64,000 nt of DNA from Microbulbifer yueqingensis. GTDB taxonomy: Bacteria > Pseudomonadota > Gammaproteobacteria > Pseudomonadales > Cellvibrionaceae. The notes below the pieces were generated by a model that was given only the letters and a program-made list of their open reading frames with translations, did not search any database and was not told where the DNA came from. The stretch spans positions 558,001 to 622,000 of the forward strand of contig NZ_FNFH01000002.1 in assembly GCF_900100355.1 (NCBI RefSeq), read 5' to 3'. The position numbers and the translations under genes are program-made. Each line of letters opens with the position of its first letter. The first letter of the stretch is position 1. Below are positions 51,973 through 60,835 of this stretch, piece by piece.

Positions 51973-52581
51973 CTAGACCGCGAAGAACTGCTGCAGGCCC
52001 ACCAGCACATTGGTGGTGGCGACCGACGCCAGGATCAGTCCCATGACCCGGCTCACAATGCTCGCCCCGGCGTCACCGATAACCCGGTATATCCACCGGG
52101 CGGTGAGCAACAGCAGTAGCACGATACCCAGCACGGCGAGCATCGCCGTGGCCGTGCGAAACTGGTGGATGGGGTCGAAACGGTGGTTGTCGGTCAGCAC
52201 CACTGCGGCCAGCATGGCACCGGGTGAGGCGATGGAGGGCACCGCCAGGGGAAAGATGGCAGTTTCGTGCCCGCTCTGCACTATCTCCATTTCCTGCTCT
52301 GGCTTGCCCTCACCGAAAATCATGGTCAACGCGAACAGGAAGAGAACGACGCCGCCTGCCACCTGGAAAGCCGACAGGGGCACGCCGATGGTCTCCAGCA
52401 GGTACTGCCCTCCCACCAGGAACAGCAGCAGGATTGCGGTGGCCACAAATACCGCGATGATTGCGATCTTGCGCTTCTGCCATTCCGCATGGCGGGAGGT
52501 AACCGCAATAAAGACCGGCAGGGTCCCCACCGGGTCAATAACGGCAAAGAAAAAGACAAAGCTGCTGATCCAATCGTTCAA
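51973..52581 (-). CDS. MarC-family integral membrane protein
   Basis: 202 residues with six predicted helices, starting MNDWISSFVFFFAVIDPVGTLPVF, the conserved NPxG-like region of the MarC/UPF0056 family, and a middle FPLAVPSIASPGAM. The family has no firmly established transport substrate. It converges on phoX with a 9-base gap and is divergent from aceK. Confidence 0.9.
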   Translation of the reverse strand: MNDWISSFVFFFAVIDPVGTLPVFIAVTSRHAEWQKRKIAIIAVFVATAILLLFLVGGQYLLETIGVPLSAFQVAGGVVLFLFALTMIFGEGKPEQEMEIVQSGHETAIFPLAVPSIASPGAMLAAVVLTDNHRFDPIHQFRTATAMLAVLGIVLLLLLTARWIYRVIGDAGASIVSRVMGLILASVATTNVLVGLQQFFAV

Positions 52582-52624
52582 TGGATGCTCCGGCGCGCCG
52601 TGCTACTATCCGCTTGGAATAAGC

Positions 52625-52646
52625 TGTAGGAGTGGCCGCTCCTACA
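52625..52646. repeat. REP-like palindromic element 7 (shortened)
   Basis: TGTAGGAGTGGCCGCTCCTACA is nearly a perfect palindrome, probably a shortened REP copy or a pair collapsed onto one core. It lies in the marC-aceK divergent promoter region. Confidence 0.75.
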
Positions 52647-52685
52647 CGAGAGAGCTGAGATCGCCCCAAAACAGAAGTCTAGAGC

Positions 52686-54440
52686 ATGACCAACCACTCC
52701 CCGACTGCGCGACGGATTGCCAAGACAATCCTCAACGGGTTCGACGCCTATTTTGCCGACTTCCAGAACATCACCCTGGGGGCCAAGGCCCGTTTCGAGA
52801 CGGCCGCCTGGCAGGGAGTGCACCACGCCAACAAGGAGCGCATCGACCTCTACAAAACCAAGGTCAATCAGGTGGTAAAGCTGGTGCACTCGGTCACCAG
52901 CAAGGACACCACCATGTTGCAGCTGTGGGGCGAGGCCCGCGCCACCTTCGCCCAGCTCATTGCGAACCACAGCAATTACGAAATCGCCGAGACTTTTTTC
53001 AACTCTGTTTTCTGCAAGCAGTTCAACCACGCGCATATCCACGACAGCAACCTGTTCGTGAAATCCTCCCGGCCGCCCGACGACAAGCCCCTGCGCGATT
53101 ACAGTATCTACATCAGCTACAGCGGTCGCGATGGGCTCGAATGCATGGTCGAGGACATCCTCAATGACTATGGCTTTTCCATCCCCTGGGAAGACCAGCA
53201 GCGCGACATCCGCAATATCTGTGAGGCAATGCGCGCAAAGCCGCTGGCCCATGTCACTGACGAGAAACAGCTGCGGGTGGACATGCTGGAGTCGGTCTTC
53301 TACCGCAACAAGGCCGCCTACCTGGTGGGGCGACTCATGTACGCCGGTGAGGTCATCCCGTTTATCCTGCCTTGCCTGAACAATGGCCGCGGTGCCATTT
53401 TTGTGGACACGGTGCTCTACAGCAACGACTCCGCCAGCATCATATTCAGTTTCACCCGCTCCTATTTCATGGTGGACGCGCCGATCCCCTCCCGTTTCGT
53501 TCGCTTCCTCTCCACCATCATGCCGCTCAAGGAACGCTCGGAACTCTATAACTCCATCGGCTTCCACAAGCACGGCAAGACCGAGTTCTATCGCCATATC
53601 CTGGCGCACATGAAGGTCAGCAACGACAAGTTCGTCATTGCCCCGGGAATCAAGGGGATGGTGATGAGTGTGTTTACGCTGCCCTCCTATCCGGTGGTAT
53701 TCAAGGTGATCAAGGACAGGTTCGATCGCCCCAAGACAGTGACCGAGGAAATAGTGCGGGAGAAGTACAAGTTCGTATCCCGCTCGGACCGGGTCGGCCG
53801 CATGGCTGATACCCAGGAATACACCAACTTCATTTTTTACCGCAATCGCTTCAGCGATGAACTGCTGGCCGAGCTGAAAGAGCTGGCGCCCTCGAAGCTC
53901 CATATGGACGACAAGTGGGTCATCATCAAGCACCTTTACGTCGAGCGCCGCATGGAGCCACTGAACCTCTACCTGCAGCATGCCAGCGAAGAGGAGATCC
54001 GCGAGGCCATGGAGGAGTATGGCAACGCCATCAAGCAGCTGGCGGCGGCGAATATCTTCCCCGGTGACATGCTATTAAAGAATTTCGGCGTCACCCGCCA
54101 CGGCCGGGTGGTCTTCTACGACTACGACGAGCTGTGTCCGCTGACCGAATGCAATTTCCGCAAAATTCCCGAGCCACAGACTGTCGAACAGGAGCTGTCA
54201 GACCAGCCCTGGTACACAGTCGCTGAGGCGGATGTATTCCCGGAGGAGTTCCGCCTGTTCTTTTCCGGCAACCCGGTGGCGCGCAAGGCCTTCGAAAGCC
54301 AGCACAGCGATCTCTATGACTACCAGTTCTGGCAGCGGCTACAGGACCGCATCCGCGCGGGCCATATTGAGAGCGCCTTCCCCTATCGACGCAAGTGGCG
54401 GTTCAAGCGTCGTTCGAGTAAGCGGGCGGAAAAGGAATAG
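52686..54440 (+). CDS. aceK: Isocitrate dehydrogenase kinase/phosphatase
   Basis: Switches isocitrate dehydrogenase off and on to divert carbon into the glyoxylate bypass. 584 residues, close to the 578 of E. coli AceK. The ATP loop APGIKGMVMSVFTLPSYP, the kinase Lys in VVFKVIKD and the catalytic GDMLLKNFGVTRHGRVVFYDYDE are intact. No aceA/aceB neighbour is present, so the gene is separated from the glyoxylate operon. Confidence 0.97.
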   Translation: MTNHSPTARRIAKTILNGFDAYFADFQNITLGAKARFETAAWQGVHHANKERIDLYKTKVNQVVKLVHSVTSKDTTMLQLWGEARATFAQLIANHSNYEIAETFFNSVFCKQFNHAHIHDSNLFVKSSRPPDDKPLRDYSIYISYSGRDGLECMVEDILNDYGFSIPWEDQQRDIRNICEAMRAKPLAHVTDEKQLRVDMLESVFYRNKAAYLVGRLMYAGEVIPFILPCLNNGRGAIFVDTVLYSNDSASIIFSFTRSYFMVDAPIPSRFVRFLSTIMPLKERSELYNSIGFHKHGKTEFYRHILAHMKVSNDKFVIAPGIKGMVMSVFTLPSYPVVFKVIKDRFDRPKTVTEEIVREKYKFVSRSDRVGRMADTQEYTNFIFYRNRFSDELLAELKELAPSKLHMDDKWVIIKHLYVERRMEPLNLYLQHASEEEIREAMEEYGNAIKQLAAANIFPGDMLLKNFGVTRHGRVVFYDYDELCPLTECNFRKIPEPQTVEQELSDQPWYTVAEADVFPEEFRLFFSGNPVARKAFESQHSDLYDYQFWQRLQDRIRAGHIESAFPYRRKWRFKRRSSKRAEKE

Positions 54441-54494
54441 TGGCTATAGTGAAAAGAGAGGCGACCCCGATTTAACCGGGCCAGGGAGTTCACT

Positions 54495-54980
54495 GTGCAG
54501 TTTTACCGTGCGGCAGTTTTGTCACTCATCATGGCGGTCGCGGGTTGCGGCTACCTGCCCAGCGAACTGAGCGGCGGCAAGAAGCCCGCCGCTGGCGCAC
54601 ACGCCCGGGTAGTGGCAAGGCCGCACTCGGTCAGCTGTGATACACCGGCGCGGGGTTTCCGCAAGGTCAGCTTCGCGCGGCTCTACCAGACCACTGGCGA
54701 CCGCAAGGAGCCGTTCCGCGAATCCGCCGACCTCCCTGCACAGTACGATGTCGACGCCTATGTCTGGGGCTATCGCAAGTGCCACACTGGCGAGAACTGC
54801 ACTGCGGGCGACCACTACTGGCTGATCGAGCGGGGACCCGGCGATGATTTCGAGGTGTGGGTGGTGACCCCGCAGTACCCACGCATCGCCATCCAGTCGA
54901 GTTGCCGCGACCGCCTGAAGGTAGGCCAGCGTTATCGCTTCTCCTTCAGCCGCGGCCAGCTGGTTGGTTTCAGCCGCTGA
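54495..54980 (+). CDS. Small lipoprotein, function unknown
   Basis: 161 residues starting at GTG with GGAG upstream. Signal peptide with a lipobox (MAVAGC) and no recognised domain. Four Cys residues in the mature part (CDTPARGF, CHTGENC, SSCRDRL) suggest a disulfide-stabilised periplasmic fold. The final strand region YRFSFSRGQLVGFS ends directly at the convergent ppk stop. Its position next to aceK gives no functional hint. Confidence 0.75.
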   Translation: MQFYRAAVLSLIMAVAGCGYLPSELSGGKKPAAGAHARVVARPHSVSCDTPARGFRKVSFARLYQTTGDRKEPFRESADLPAQYDVDAYVWGYRKCHTGENCTAGDHYWLIERGPGDDFEVWVVTPQYPRIAIQSSCRDRLKVGQRYRFSFSRGQLVGFSR

Positions 54981-57029
54981 TCAACCCTCCTCCTTTTTCT
55001 TCAGGTAGCGGTAAATCGAATCCTGTGCCCGGCAGCCGCGCGCGGCATGGTTGGCAATCCGTGTATTGCCCTGGTCCGCATCCAGCACCCGCGCCTTGCG
55101 GTTGTCGCGCCACTGCAGCTCCATGATGTCACGAATGGTTTGCCGATGGGCCGGGTCCCGGACCGGGAAACTCACTTCCACACGGTGATCCAGGTTGCGA
55201 GTCATCAGGTCCGCCGATGACAGCCAGACCTGCTCATCACCACCGTTGTGGAACATGTAGACCCGGGCGTGCTCGAGGAACTTGTCGACCAGGCTCACGG
55301 CCTGAATATTTTCCGATACACCCTCCGTCTCGCATACCAGGGAACACATGCTGCGGACGATCAGCCGCACCCTTACTCCCGCTGCCCCGGCACGATACAG
55401 GCGCTCAATCACCTGGGTATCCACCAGGTTATTGCACTTGAAGAAGAGTTCCGCCCGCTCGCCCCGTCCTGCGGCCTCGATTTCCCGGTCGATGGCGCTC
55501 AGCAGGGCCGGCCGGTTGGTATAAGGGGACACCGCGATATGCTCGTACTGCGGCCGCAGATGGGGATATTGCAGGAACTCGAATACATTGAAGACATCCC
55601 TGCCGAGCCCCTGGTCGCTGGTGAGCAGACTGAAGTCACAATAGACACGCGCCGTGCTTTCATTGAAGTTGCCGGTACCGAGGTGGCTGTAGTAACGGGG
55701 CTCGCCCGCCTCATGGCGCAGGATGGAAATAAGCTTGCAATGCACTTTCAGGCCCGGCACTCCGTAAACCACCTCGACCCCCGCATCGCGCAATTCGTTG
55801 GACCAGTGGATATTGGCGAGTTCGTCGAAGCGCGCCTGCAGCTCCACGACGGCGATGACGCGCTTGTTATTGCGCACGGCATTCACCAGCGCCGCCACGA
55901 CCCGCGAGTTCTTCGCCACCCGGTAGAGGTTAATGCGGATCTCGCGTACCTGGGGATCGACGGCGGCGGAAATCAGCAGATTGGTGATGACCCTGAAGTC
56001 GTGGTAGGGGAAGTAAAACAGCTGGTCGGCAGCCGCCAGCAGGTCGAATACGCTCTCCTTCTCCGGCATGGTTTCCAGCGGCACCAGCGGCTTGTAGCGG
56101 TGGCGGGCAGCGTCTGCCGGGAAGCTGATGAAATCCTTGGAATTGTGGTATCGGCCCCCGGGGGTATAGCTGTCGTAGCGGCCCATCTTGAGCTTCTTTT
56201 TCACCAGGCTGAAAACCGCTTCCGGCATGGTGGCGTCGTAAGCCATGCGTACCGGATCGGCCTGTTTGCGCTTTTTCAGCGACTTGGCCACCCGGTCGAC
56301 GATGTTCTGGGTGATGACCTCGCTCAATTCCAGCTCGGCGTCACGGCTGATCTTGAACATATAGGCCTCAGCCTTCACGATCGGCAGGACATAGCGGAAC
56401 ACATCCACCAGGCAGGCCCGGATGATGTTATCCAGCACGATGTAGACTTTCTCGTGGCGCCCCTCCCGTGGCGGGATGACCACAAACCTGGGCAGGGTGG
56501 CGGTGGGTATCTCCAGCGCGGCAAAGCGATCGTTGCCATTCTCCAGCTGCAGGTGTATCGCGAAGTAAATGCTGGCCTCGTTCAGCAGCGGCATATTCTC
56601 GCGATCGTCGATAAAGAAGGGCTCCAGCTCTGGCAGCACCTCGCGGTGAAAATAGTCCTCCACGAAGGCGCGTTGTCGCGGAGTCAGCTGGGCCTCGCTG
56701 ACCAGGTGGATATCGTGTTTGCCCAGGTCGGACAATACCTTGGTATAGGCGGCGAAGGAGCGTCGCTGCAGGCGCAGTACCTTTTCGTTGATGTCGGCCA
56801 GCAGGGCGGAAAAATACTCTTTCTTGCTGGCGCTCTTGGCGAAGGTGGCCACCCGGCGAACATCCGCCACCCGCACGCGGTAAAACTCGTCCAGGTTGCT
56901 GGAGAATATGCCCAGGAAGCGGACCCGCTCGATGATCGGCACCCGCTCGTCCTCCACTTCCTGGAGGACGCGTTCATTGAAAGAGAGCCAGCTTAGCTCT
57001 TTGGGGTACAGCGGCGTATCATCAACCAT
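54981..57029 (-). CDS. ppk: Polyphosphate kinase 1
   Basis: Polymerises the gamma-phosphate of ATP into polyphosphate. 682 residues with the N-terminal PPK1 start LSWLSFNERVLQE, IFSSNLDEFYRVRVADVRR, the phosphorylated-His segment KVHCKLISI, YYSHLGTGNFNESTARVY and the second HxK-related region SSADLMTRNLDHRVEV. Converges on the lipoprotein gene with no gap and is divergent from ppx, giving a kinase-phosphatase pair around one intergenic promoter region of 131 bases. Confidence 0.97.
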   Translation of the reverse strand: MVDDTPLYPKELSWLSFNERVLQEVEDERVPIIERVRFLGIFSSNLDEFYRVRVADVRRVATFAKSASKKEYFSALLADINEKVLRLQRRSFAAYTKVLSDLGKHDIHLVSEAQLTPRQRAFVEDYFHREVLPELEPFFIDDRENMPLLNEASIYFAIHLQLENGNDRFAALEIPTATLPRFVVIPPREGRHEKVYIVLDNIIRACLVDVFRYVLPIVKAEAYMFKISRDAELELSEVITQNIVDRVAKSLKKRKQADPVRMAYDATMPEAVFSLVKKKLKMGRYDSYTPGGRYHNSKDFISFPADAARHRYKPLVPLETMPEKESVFDLLAAADQLFYFPYHDFRVITNLLISAAVDPQVREIRINLYRVAKNSRVVAALVNAVRNNKRVIAVVELQARFDELANIHWSNELRDAGVEVVYGVPGLKVHCKLISILRHEAGEPRYYSHLGTGNFNESTARVYCDFSLLTSDQGLGRDVFNVFEFLQYPHLRPQYEHIAVSPYTNRPALLSAIDREIEAAGRGERAELFFKCNNLVDTQVIERLYRAGAAGVRVRLIVRSMCSLVCETEGVSENIQAVSLVDKFLEHARVYMFHNGGDEQVWLSSADLMTRNLDHRVEVSFPVRDPAHRQTIRDIMELQWRDNRKARVLDADQGNTRIANHAARGCRAQDSIYRYLKKKEEG

Positions 57030-57160
57030 GGGTTACTCGCCTGGAACTCTATGCATGTGCCGGGGCGGTTTGCCGGACCCGGGAGGCGCGAAAATGGACA
57101 GAATTAAGATAGCAAAGCAGTTTGCTACATTCAGATGACAACACTTTTACAGGAAAAATA

Positions 57161-58633
57161 ATGCAGCGTGACGCCGAACGCTACGCCGCGCTGGACCTGG
57201 GCTCCAACAGTTTTCACCTGCTGCTGGCAGAATTCCGTGACCAGCGCATGGTGCGGCTGCATACAGACCGCGCCATGGTCCGGCTGGCGGCCGGGCTCGA
57301 CGACGATAATAACCTCGACCCGGCGGTGGCTGCACGAGCGCTGGATACACTGCGGCGCTTCCGTCCGGTACTGGCCCAATTGCCTGTCGATCATGTGCGC
57401 ATTGTGGGCACCAATACATTGCGCGCCGCCAGCGATGCCGACGGGTTCCTGGAGCAGGCCGAAGAGATCCTGGGCGCACCGGTCGAGATCATCAGCGGCA
57501 TCGAGGAAGCGCGCCTGATTTACAGCGGCGTCATGGCCGCTGCCGATGGACCACCGCGGATGCGCTGCGTAGTCGATATCGGCGGCGGCTCCACCGAGCT
57601 GGTGCGCGGCCGCGAGGTTCCACATGAACTGCGCAGCCTCTACATGGGCTGCGTCTCTTACAGCCAGCGCTTCTTTACCGACGGCGAAATCGACACTGCC
57701 ATCGGCAACAACTTTGTGCGGGCGCGACGCGCCGCCAGTGCGGAACTGCAGGGGCTGCACCACTTCGCCGACAACGCCGAGGCGGTCGGGGCCTCCGGCA
57801 CGGTCAAGGCTGTCGCGCGGGTCCTCAATGACGGCGAAGTGGTGGATATCGAGCGCGACTCCCTGGAGGCACTCGCCGAGCGAGTTGCGCGCTGCAGGAA
57901 CATAGCCGCACTGGACCTGCCGAACTTCGATGAGGAGCGCCGACCGGTATTCACCGCCGGGCTGGCCATCCTGGTGGCGATCTTCCGCGAACTCGATATG
58001 GAACGAATGCAGGTATCGCCCTACGCCATCCGCGAAGGCATCGTCCATGACCTGGCCGGGCGCCTGCACGGGGGGGATCACCGCGCGGATGCGGTCAGCG
58101 ACCTGGTACAGCGCAGCCAGGTGGACCAGGGCCAGGCGCAGCGAGTGGCGCATACCGCACAGGAACTGCTCTCGCGCCTGCGACCCGACTGTGCCGCCGA
58201 ACAGCTCCTCCGGCTGCGCTGGGCCGCCCAGCTGCACGAAATCGGGCTGGCGCTTTCCCACAGTAATTTTCGCAAGCTGGGCGCGTACATGATCGAGCAG
58301 GCGGACCTGGCCGGTTTCTCACGCGGCGAGCAGGAGCACCTGGCACACCTGGTCCGCAACCAGCGCGGCCGCCTGCGGCCACCCCGCGAGCACTACGGTT
58401 TCCACCCCAATCCCGACCTGTTACTGTGCCTGCGCCTCGCCTGCATCGTGCACCGGGACCGGGCGGATCGCAGTATCAGCGGTATGGAGCCCAGGGAAGA
58501 GAGTAGTAATTACTGCCTGCGCGTGCCACGCCGGTGGCTGGAGCAACACCCGGCGATCGAGGACCTGCTCTACCAGGAAGTGGAGCGCTGGCAATCGCGG
58601 TCACCGGGCCTGGTGCTGGAGACCTACAATTGA
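57161..58633 (+). CDS. ppx: Exopolyphosphatase (Ppx/GppA family)
   Basis: Hydrolyses terminal phosphates of polyphosphate, or pppGpp in the GppA branch. 490 residues: ASKHA fold with ALDLGSNSFHLLLAEF (phosphate-1), VVDIGGGSTELV (phosphate-2) and a C-terminal HD-like domain with RLRWAAQLHEIGLALSHSNF. ATG at 57161 with AGGAAA upstream. Divergent from ppk and 7 bases ahead of selO, so probably cotranscribed with it. Confidence 0.95.
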   Translation: MQRDAERYAALDLGSNSFHLLLAEFRDQRMVRLHTDRAMVRLAAGLDDDNNLDPAVAARALDTLRRFRPVLAQLPVDHVRIVGTNTLRAASDADGFLEQAEEILGAPVEIISGIEEARLIYSGVMAAADGPPRMRCVVDIGGGSTELVRGREVPHELRSLYMGCVSYSQRFFTDGEIDTAIGNNFVRARRAASAELQGLHHFADNAEAVGASGTVKAVARVLNDGEVVDIERDSLEALAERVARCRNIAALDLPNFDEERRPVFTAGLAILVAIFRELDMERMQVSPYAIREGIVHDLAGRLHGGDHRADAVSDLVQRSQVDQGQAQRVAHTAQELLSRLRPDCAAEQLLRLRWAAQLHEIGLALSHSNFRKLGAYMIEQADLAGFSRGEQEHLAHLVRNQRGRLRPPREHYGFHPNPDLLLCLRLACIVHRDRADRSISGMEPREESSNYCLRVPRRWLEQHPAIEDLLYQEVERWQSRSPGLVLETYN

Positions 58634-58640
58634 AGGCGCT

Positions 58641-60110
58641 ATGAAAAAACTCGACCAGGTCAGCCTCAGCCACCATTTCGCCGATCTCGGCGACGCTTTC
58701 GGCACCCCGGTGCCGCCGTCGCCGTTTGAGCGCCCGGACTTTATCCACGCCAACCCGGCGGTCATGCAGCAACTGGGAATCGACCCGGCGGAGGCGGCCA
58801 ACCCCGCCTGGGCGGAGTACGGCTGCGGCAAGCGCCTGTTCCACGGCAGCCGGCCCTTTGCGATGAAATACACCGGCCACCAATTCGGCGTTTATAACCC
58901 GGACCTGGGCGATGGCCGCGCCCTGCTGCTGGGAGAGCTGGAACGGGACGGGACACGCTGGGAACTGCACCTGAAGGGCGCCGGCAAGACACCCTACTCA
59001 CGCTTCGGCGACGGTCGGGCGGTGTTGCGCTCCACCATTCGAGAGTACCTCGGCGGCGAGGCCCTATACGGGCTGGGCATCCCCACCACGCGGGCGCTGT
59101 GTATCGTCGGCAGCGACGAGCCGGTAGTGCGTGAGAAAATTGAAACCGGTGCCATGCTGATCCGGGTGGCCGAGACCCATATTCGCTTCGGTCACTTCGA
59201 GTATCTCTTCTACACCAAGCAGCTGGAGGCATTGCACCGGCTGGTCGAATTCACCTGCGCGCGTTTCCTGCCCGAGCTGGAGGGCCAGCCCGCCGCCGAG
59301 CAGGCGGAGGCGTTACTGCGCTTCACCACGCGGCGCAGTGCCAGCCTGGTGGCAGGCTGGCAGGCGGCCGGCTTTGCCCACGGGGTGCTGAACACCGACA
59401 ACATGTCGATCATCGGCGATACCTTCGACTACGGCCCGTACGGATTCCTCGACGACTACGAACCGAACTTCATCTGCAACCACTCCGACCACACCGGCCG
59501 CTACGCCTTCGAGCAGCAGCCCGGCGTGGTGCTGTGGAACCTGAATGCCCTGGCGCATGCCTTCTCCGCGTTCGTCGGCGCCGACACCCTGCGTGACTGC
59601 CTGGAGGAGTTCCAGCCGCTGCTTATTGACGAGTATGCCGCGCGCATGCGCACCAAGCTCGGCCTGCAGCAGGTAGAGGACGGCGACCAGCATCTCTGTG
59701 CCGAGCTGCTGCAACTGCTGGAGCAGGCGCAGGCGGACTACACGCTGTTCTTCCGGGCCCTGGCCCACTACCGGGGCGAGCGTCCCCCCGCCAGCCTGCA
59801 GGAAATCGTGCCGGTTGCGCAGCACGCAGCCCTGGAGCAGTGGCTAAACCACTACGACCAGCGCCTGACCCATGAGCAGAGCGACAGCCGCACCAGGAAT
59901 CGCACCATGCTGGCCGCCAACCCCAAGTACATACTGCGCAACTACCTGGCGCAGAAGGTCATCGAGGCCGCCGAAGCACACGACTTCCGGCCGCTGCAGA
60001 CCCTGTTCGGGCTGCTGCAGGCGCCCTTCGACGAACACCCCGAGCACGAATCCTGGGCCGCGGCACCGCCACCGTCCGGCAAGCACATGCCCATCAGCTG
60101 CTCCTCCTGA
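58641..60110 (+). CDS. selO: Protein adenylyltransferase SelO
   Basis: Pseudokinase-fold enzyme that transfers AMP to protein hydroxyls under oxidative stress. 489 residues with FHGSRPFAMKYTGHQFGVYNPDLGDGRA-type start (near 55-80), LHLKGAGKTPYSRFGDGRAVLRSTIREYLG, the metal-binding NTDNMSIIGDTFDYGP and RNYLAQ. The C-terminus ISCSS carries a Cys where mammalian SELENOO has selenocysteine. Only 7 bases after ppx. Confidence 0.95.
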   Translation: MKKLDQVSLSHHFADLGDAFGTPVPPSPFERPDFIHANPAVMQQLGIDPAEAANPAWAEYGCGKRLFHGSRPFAMKYTGHQFGVYNPDLGDGRALLLGELERDGTRWELHLKGAGKTPYSRFGDGRAVLRSTIREYLGGEALYGLGIPTTRALCIVGSDEPVVREKIETGAMLIRVAETHIRFGHFEYLFYTKQLEALHRLVEFTCARFLPELEGQPAAEQAEALLRFTTRRSASLVAGWQAAGFAHGVLNTDNMSIIGDTFDYGPYGFLDDYEPNFICNHSDHTGRYAFEQQPGVVLWNLNALAHAFSAFVGADTLRDCLEEFQPLLIDEYAARMRTKLGLQQVEDGDQHLCAELLQLLEQAQADYTLFFRALAHYRGERPPASLQEIVPVAQHAALEQWLNHYDQRLTHEQSDSRTRNRTMLAANPKYILRNYLAQKVIEAAEAHDFRPLQTLFGLLQAPFDEHPEHESWAAAPPPSGKHMPISCSS

Positions 60111-60129
60111 GACCCTCTTTCCCGGCCCG

Positions 60130-60148
60130 GCGGCAACAGGGTTGCCGC
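60130..60148 (+). terminator. Hairpin after selO
   Basis: 8-bp stem GCGGCAAC / GTTGCCGC with a 3-base loop, 19 bases past the stop. No U-tract. Confidence 0.4.
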
Positions 60149-60240
60149 AGGGGAGCTAAACTGGAAACAGGTTCCTGCTCAGCCTGATGACCTGTTGTAT
60201 GATGACGGTCACCTGAAGCAACAATCACGGGTACAGAAAG

Positions 60241-60657
60241 ATGATGAGAAACCTGCTGTTCTTCGCCGCCGCCCTGCTGTTTGCGGTCGGCGCCTCCGCC
60301 GCCGATATCACCGGCAAGTGGCGCACCATCGACGACGAGACCGGGCAGCCCAAGTCCATCGTGGAAATCTACGAACGGAACGGCAAGTACTACGGCCGTG
60401 TGGTGGACCTGCTGATGAAGCCCGACGACACCATTTGCGAAAAGTGTCCTGGCGCCCGCCAGGGCCAGCCTATCGTCGGCATGAACATCATTACCGACAT
60501 GGTCAAGAAGGGTGATGTCTACGAGGGCGGCCAGATCCTGGACCCGGCCAAGGGCAAGGTCTACGACGCCAAGATGTGGCGCGAGGGCAACACCCTGAAG
60601 GTACGCGGCTACCTGGGCTTCTTCTACCGCACCCAGAGCTGGCAGCGGGTCCAGTAA
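60241..60657 (+). CDS. Secreted DUF2147 protein
   Basis: 138 residues: Sec signal peptide (to GASAAD) and a lipocalin-like DUF2147 domain with GKWRTIDDETGQPKSIVEIYE, the CEKC pair (about 62-65), GGQILDPAKGKVY and a terminal LGFFYRTQSW. Family members are small periplasmic proteins of unknown role, often linked with fatty acid or lipid growth. Monocistronic, followed by repeats. Confidence 0.9.
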   Translation: MMRNLLFFAAALLFAVGASAADITGKWRTIDDETGQPKSIVEIYERNGKYYGRVVDLLMKPDDTICEKCPGARQGQPIVGMNIITDMVKKGDVYEGGQILDPAKGKVYDAKMWREGNTLKVRGYLGFFYRTQSWQRVQ

Positions 60658-60683
60658 GGCCGGCACTTCCCCCTTACCCCGAG

Positions 60684-60709
60684 GTCATCCCGGCGCAGGC
60701 CGGGGTGAC
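60684..60709. repeat. Second palindromic repeat type, single copy
   Basis: GTCATCCCGGC then GCAGGCCGGGGTGAC forms an imperfect 10-bp stem. It resembles the widespread bacterial GTCATnCCnG-type interspersed palindromes and differs from the REP family above. Confidence 0.6.
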
Positions 60710-60752
60710 GAAAGGCGGTCGGCGCAGGCCGCCGCCATTGCCAGTTTGATCA

Positions 60753-60778
60753 TGTAGGAGCGGCCGCTGGCCGCGACT
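60753..60778 (+). repeat. REP-like palindromic element 8
   Basis: Consensus copy (TGTAGGAGCGGCCGCTGG followed by CCGCGACT) in the spacer between convergent DUF2147 and emrB. Confidence 0.9.
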
Positions 60779-60835
60779 CCCGCAGGGGCGAACCTTGTGT
60801 TCGCCCTTTCGTATTCCCCCGCCGTAAAAGCCCAG

